Source: Drosophila pseudoobscura (Eukaryota; Arthropoda; Insecta; Diptera; Drosophilidae). Taken from it: a stretch of DNA of 64,000 bases. The notes beneath the pieces were generated by a model that did no database searches, was not told the origin of the DNA, and saw only the letters and a list, made by a program, of their open reading frames with translations. The position numbers were made by a program, and so were the translations under genes. Every line of letters begins with the position of its first letter. Position 1 is the first letter of the stretch. The stretch is from positions 17,670,001 to 17,734,000 of the forward strand of contig NC_046679.1 of assembly GCF_009870125.1 (NCBI RefSeq). Reading direction: 5' to 3'. This document shows positions 58,575 through 64,000 of the stretch, piece by piece.

Positions 58575-61522
58575 CTACTCCTTCAACTCTGGCTTAACGC
58601 TAAATTCCGCCTTGGGCTGCTGCCCCCCGGAGGCTGCTGCTGCCGCCGCCGCCGCCGCTGCCGAGGCCGCACTGAAGGCAGCCAAGTTTCCCAGCATGGA
58701 GGTGTTCTGTGGCAGGCCGGGATAGAGGTTTTGGTACAAGAGGGGATTCTGTAGCTGGAAGAGGGCCATCAAATGGGTCAGTTGGAAGTTTGGCGCCATG
58801 GCATCTGCCCCAGTTGCAGCGGCAGCGGTGGCACCAACATTGAAGTTTGGCAGGAGGCCGGGAAACAGTCCATTGGCGAGTGGGTTGATAGAAGATTGAG
58901 GAACGGATTGTTGCAGGGTCTGATTGCTGGAATCATCCTCGACTTTGAGACGTTTCGCCTCTGGTGGCTGAGCATCGGCGGGCAGTTGCTGTGAATGATA
59001 TACGATATTTATCAGATACTATGTCCCAGCAGGACTTATGTGATCTATTGATATACTCACAATTTTCTTGGGTGGCCTGCCGCGCTTGCGGGCCAGGAAG
59101 TGCTCGGCGGAGAGAGAGGAGAGAGGGGTGGAGGTGTTGCTGCTGCTGGAGGCACTGATCGGGGGCTGAGTGGCGCTGGCGGTTGGCTGTGGCGCGGATT
59201 CCAGCGAGGACTCCTCCACTTCCTGCTTGCTCTTGAACTGCTGGTAAGCCTGCTCACCGTCCTGCCGATCGTGCTTTCGCTTGTGGCTGATCATCTGGCT
59301 GCTGGAGTGCAGGATGTAGTCACAGCCCTCGCGGACGCAGTGGATGTGGTTGCAAACTGTGGAGAACTTGCAAGCCTCGAAGGGACAGGCCTCCGTCTTC
59401 AGGATCTTCTTGAAGCCATCCATCTTCAACTGATGGTCCTTCAGGTGATAGGTCTTGTGTTTGTCTGAGGAGCGGACAGATAATCCCGAATCCCGAGTAA
59501 ATTTCTATTCAACATGGACCACCAACATGGCTCTACGCTGGACACTCACCCATATCAGCCTTGTTCTTGAATGTGTGGTTGCAGCCCTCGCGACAACAAT
59601 GATAGTGCGATATCTTCCTGCCGAAGAAGGGGCAGTCCTCAATGCGACAGTTTTCGTGGGCTCGAAAGCGTCGGAAGCCCTCGTTGACTATCTCGGAGTC
59701 CTTGCGATGGAAGTTGGCGTGCATCTGGACGTCGCTGGTGCTCACATACACCTTGGGGCAGTGCTCGTAGATGCAGTGGTAGTGGGTCTGCTTCCAGTTG
59801 TAGGCACAGCCCTTGCCGTAGGTCGGGGCACAGTCGTCCGCCGAGGAAAAGCGGGCAAAGCCCAGCTTGAGGCTCTCCTTGCGCTTTTTGTGCCACTTAA
59901 GGTGCCGGATGATATCGTCCTTCTTGCTCAAGATCTTGCCCTGGCAGGGCTCGTCGTGGCAGTGGAAATGCTCGCGAAAGTTCTCCTGCCGGCACAGGCT
60001 GTTCTCGCACTCCAGATACGAGGACACCTTTCGCAGGTTCTTCAAGCTATCCTCGCTCTGCAGGAACGCGTCCAGGCTGCTCGCCGTCGACAGGCTGACA
60101 ATGCTCTTGCTTTGCCCGCTGGAGGGCGGCGTCAGGAGGGAGTTGGTCTGGGTCTGGGCTATGGGGGTGTTGGGAGTGAGCTCGCTGTCGAGGGGCGTGA
60201 TGTTGTACGATGAGTCCGCCGGCTGCTTGACGGGAGTGTACTGCAAGGCGAGAGGAGAAGATGAGAACGATGTTACATAAGATAGTGGAGTCTCGTCTCG
60301 TCTCGGACAGACTGCCTGGTGCCCACAGCTGGCACCCCGCGCGCTGCCGACACAGCTGTTTGTTTTCTTTGGAATCGAGATCTTTCTGTTTACTCTCAAA
60401 CTCAAGCAAACCGCAAAAAAGTTCTTGAATCACGAATCGTTTGGTGTATCACTCGAATTACAAAAGCGTGGGATATTCCCCATATTTTCCATGTATCACC
60501 CACCCACCATTTAAAGTTCAAAAAGAGAGACATGGAAAATTCGAATAATAGAGCTTTGTCTTCACTCTATTCGCCTTGTAGGAATACCAATGGATCCCCA
60601 ATGTGATCCAACGAACTACTTACCATGCTGGGGGAGTCAACGCTGTCTATCGTCGACTCCAACGGTTGCACGCCGGACATCACCAGCAGCTTCTCGGAGC
60701 TGGCATTGGTGCTGACCAGCCCCGAGGAGCTGCAGCTGTTCAGGCTGGACAGCGGCTTGTCATCGTCATCGTCAACATCATCATCATCATCTTCATCTTC
60801 ATCGTCGAAATCCTGCTCAAATTTGACTGTGACGGCCGAAAGGCTGCTGGCAACATGCGCCCCCTGAGCCACTGCAGATGTTGCTGCTGGAGTGATGGCT
60901 GCGTCGGCAGCATGTTGCGCTGCGTTCTCGATTGGCGTTGATGTCACTGTGGAGGATTGCAAAAAATTATTTGTGGTAAGCTGTTCGACATTTACTGCGT
61001 TTGAGAACTGGCCCAGCATCATGTTTTGTTGCAGCTGCTCCTGCTTCAGGGAGCTGGGCGTGTGGGTGGGTGTTAGTAGGAGGTTCGATGTTGCCAACAA
61101 GTGTTGCTGCTGTTGCTGTTGCTGATGCTGCTGCTGCTGCTGTTGTTGTTGCTGCTGCAGCATGAACTGCGTCAGGGGGGGCAATGTGTTGAGCAACATC
61201 TGGCCAACAAAGTGGTTAGTTGCTGGGGGCGTGGACGCGGCAGCATGGGCAAATGGTTGTTGTTGAAGAGCAATCAAATTACTATTGGGACTACAACTAC
61301 GGCTACTAAGAGTACTACAGGTCGTGTTTTGCGAGCTAATGCGTTTGTGCGTTCGTGTCTTGAGAGGTTCGAGCTGCTGCTGTTGCTGCTGTTGGTGTTG
61401 CTGTTGCTGTTCATGTTGCTGCTGCTGTTGCAGGCATGTGCTGCTGGAGATGTCCTCGTTCTGTGTATAGGTGTATCCAGCCAGCTGTTGTTGGGGCTGC
61501 TGTAGCTGCAACTGCTGCTGAT

Positions 61523-61553
<31 letters not shown>

Positions 61554-61604
61554 AAGCAAGTTCATCATATAAAGTTGCATTATAAACTCCATTTGATTGG
61601 ACAT
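58575..61604 (-). CDS. cas: castor, neuroblast temporal zinc-finger transcription factor
   Basis: Four minus-strand coding exons: 61604-60624, 60240-59550, 59464-59061 and 58988-58575, giving 829 residues. Castor is the nuclear DNA-binding factor that follows Pdm in the Hb-Kr-Pdm-Cas series of embryonic neuroblasts; vertebrate CASZ1 is its relative. The N-terminus MSNQMEFIMQLYMMN leads into several poly-Gln blocks (about 61510-61555, 61370-61430 and 61100-61160), then an Asp/Glu run (about 60760-60810). The Castor-type Cys/His repeats span about 400-630: ECENSLCRQENFREHFHC, CAYNWKQTHYHCIYEHC, CPFFGRKISHYHCCREGC and CKFSTVCNHIHCVREGC. A KRGRPPKK AT-hook-like basic motif and a poly-Ala tail follow. 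The start is the first ATG in frame. It converges with plx. Confidence 0.95.
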
Positions 61605-64000
61605 TTTGGCAAAGCACTTTTATTTATTTATTTTTCTAGTCAAACACAGCACTGAACTAAGATCTCTCTCGTTTCGTTTTAAAAAATTCTTAAGATTTGG
61701 CCTCGATCTTGAAGATTTTTGGTTTGTTTTTTGTCACAGCACAGTTTGTTGAGCACAGCGGAACACGGAAATCTCGTCCTCGATCGACTGTCTAGCACGG
61801 CCGTCTGGCGATCATCGAAGTTCGGCTTCGAGTGTCTCAACTCTTCCACGGCCGCCGGCTAATATAGCAGAAGTTGCGCAAACTCGAGCCCAAACTTCGA
61901 GCTGCAACCCTCTCCTCTGCTGCCACACTCTGTGCCACAAACGATCTCGCTCGCTCTCGACTCTCTTAAAAAACGGTCGGGCGGCCAACCAACCCCGTTG
62001 TGGCGGCTGGGCTGGCCGCACAACCCCTAGTTTTTTAGCGACCCTTAGCCGGAAAATGCTCTCGGAAAATGCCATGCTCTTCGCTGCCTTGCGTTACGTG
62101 TTTTCGGTTTGGTGCCGTTTTTTCGTTACTTTTTTCCCGACCAATAAAATGCCAGCATTCATGTAAATTTATCTGCAAAAGAGAGTTTTTTAGGTAAAAA
62201 ATGTCATTGAATGCAAGAGAGGAGAGAATGTAGAGGAATCTATGTATCTCAACCAAAAGAGTGAGCGAGAGCGGAGACTATAGAGCAGTAAATAGACGAG
62301 TGAGGGAATTTCATAAAGATTGTTTACATAGAAATACATTTGTACATACTATGCATGCATTTATAAATATTTTAAAGAAAATGATGATCAGCTAATATTA
62401 GGTACTTATAAAGTATTAACTATTAACTTATGGTCGATAGACATACTCGTATTTCGAAAGCTGGCAGAGTGTAGATTCTTGTGTAAATGTTGAAATACGA
62501 ATCTTTTTTGAATGAAAAAGGCATTACTGCGATAGTTCTAATGGCATACATCTCACCCCACTATATATATATATGTATATATATACATATATTCACATAT
62601 ACATATAATAGCTAAGCTAGCTGCCTAATAATTTCAATATATTTTTGATTAATTTATCATTGTCTTAAAACTTTCCCACACTAGCAAAATTCAATCTACA
62701 ATTTTTACCCAACAGCATTGACTGTTTTCCACGACTATAATCGAATCTAAAGTCTCACAAAGTGTACATGCCGCATCTTTGTCAGGATCATTCAGGATCA
62801 TGGAGGATCGCTTCTCTATGCAAATTGTTCGGGCGAATTTCGGCAAAACTGAGAACCAAACAAAACCCAAAGGATTGGCGCGCCTTAGAACTGGAGCAGC
62901 TGCTCTCCCTCAGAGACATAATCGAATGAAAACCATTCAAATGCAAAAAAATAAAACATACATTTTTACGCCATAGAAAAATTGTTCAAAATTAAAATTA
63001 CAATCGAGCAAAAAATCTGCATTACAATCGTGCAAAAATACCCAAATTTTCATAGAGCCGTTGCAAAAAAAATTTGCATATAAAAAAAACCATTGCAGAA
63101 AATCCGAACAAGAGCAAACCGTTCGAGGAGCCGCTTTCCATTCGAAGGAGGCGACATGTTACATCCGCTGCGCAGGCGCACCGATTCCCTCGCAGAAAGT
63201 AATTTGCATAAATTATTGTTGTAAAATATTGGCACGCAGAAGCATTTGCATAATTTTGGCATAGCCGCCCGGGGCCAGAGCGGGTGAGACGATCGAATCG
63301 GGGTCTGCACCAACCTCGTCCTCGGGCCCATTGGCAGCCAGTGTTATGCAAATGGACCTGCAACTCGGGGAGTCGGGGAGGAGGGTTACATTACACTCCA
63401 GGCTCGCAGCACGCAGATCGACTGCGCACGCGCGCCGTGTGGAAACTTATGCAAATCAGCGAGGAAATCCCTCGAACATCGAACAAATCGATTGGCGAAG
63501 GGCGGAAGCTGGGGGACGCCTCGGCTACGGCTGGGCTGAGGATGGCTGAGGCCATCGATTGATTTTGAATTTGCATTTGCATTCGGTCCTAGCTAGGCTA
63601 AGGATGGAAAGGAGGAAGGAAAGGAGCTGGTTTGTCACTTGGTTGGCGAATCGGGATTGAAGTGGATTTTCCAATTGTTGCCATAATTGAGTGACATGGA
63701 TAACACAGAGAGGGACGGAGAATGAGAGGGAGAATGAGAGGGAGAGAGGGAGAGATAGGAACTAACCCATGTTCTGTGCTATTGATTACAAAAAAGGTTC
63801 CACGCCAAAATGGCAACTGGAATGGAAATCTGCATGAAAATGCAGACAAAAGCCCATACGTTTCCATAGTATAAAGGCGATCCATAGGTCGGTTCAAGGC
63901 TTGTTTTAATTCCCCATGTACGCTCATTCATAGTTGCTTTTATGCTTTTACATTTACATATGAGAAATATTCATTCATATTCAGTTACAAATGGAAAACT
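61605..64000. other. cas: cas 5' leader and upstream regulatory DNA
   Basis: About 2.4 kb without coding frames of note. It holds a TATA-like box at 61860-61866, CTCTCG/GAGA-type repeats at 61905-61965, a TATA/CATATA tract at 62565-62610 and a GAGAGGGA-rich stretch at 63715-63757. The sequence is of the type that harbours neural enhancers, but I can name none. Confidence 0.5.
61860..61866 (-). promoter_or_regulatory. cas: possible TATA box of cas
   Basis: On minus it reads CTATATTA. A start site about 30 bases downstream (near 61835) would give a leader of roughly 230 bases before the ATG at 61604. Confidence 0.35.

Noticed and set aside
59455-60213. 252-codon open frame on plus
   Set aside because: Antisense shadow of castor exons 2 and 3, whose minus-strand frame has clear Castor-type Cys/His repeats.

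Overview
This is animal nuclear DNA from a Drosophila-type fly. Genes carry short introns with GT-AG borders and long UTR introns, poly-Gln and CAG-rich coding runs are common, and the promoters hold TATCGATA (DRE) boxes. Every protein I can name has a clear fly orthologue, and the set (a CG12171/CG31549/CG31548-type SDR cluster, Wdr33/CG1109, Atg17, Rab23, CG2104, pollux, castor) corresponds to the proximal 3R region (82-84) of D. melanogaster, that is Muller element E. Sequence details, including DINE-1/SGM-like repeats, suggest a species outside the melanogaster subgroup, perhaps the obscura group; I cannot prove the species from this window. All exon borders below were worked out by eye from reading frame and splice consensus.

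Layout. 1-153: last codons of an unidentified lysine-rich protein. 397-640: relic of a non-LTR retrotransposon. 838-4550: three short-chain dehydrogenase genes, two on plus and one on minus; the last two share an almost identical inverted 3' half that looks like gene conversion. 5267-9406: Wdr33, mRNA 3'-end processing. 10704-10775: tRNA-Glu(CTC). 14243-11079 (minus): an AKAP17A/XE7-like SR-type splicing protein, divergent from Atg17 (leader exon near 15.2-16.1 kb, coding 18792-23574), the FIP200-type autophagy scaffold. 28007-26847 (minus): Rab23. 32731-56842: pollux (plx), a TBC1D1/TBC1D4-type Rab GAP with very long introns. Its first intron holds an intronless antisense PTPA gene (37073-35799), and its second holds a probable alternative first exon (47093-47173). 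61604-58575 (minus): castor (cas), the neuroblast temporal zinc-finger factor, convergent with plx.

The genes do not form one pathway. They are a typical euchromatic mixture, with two RNA-processing genes (Wdr33, AKAP17A-like) and three membrane-traffic or autophagy regulators (Atg17, Rab23, plx). The items most worth a second look are the SDR conversion tract, the long open read-through of Wdr33 exon 3 into intron 3, the plx alternative first exon, the DINE-like element with an internal 137-bp tandem duplication, a perfect 24-bp-arm hairpin at 31.1 kb, and a possible unrecognised small gene at 31.6-31.8 kb. I found no unmistakably new multi-gene system.
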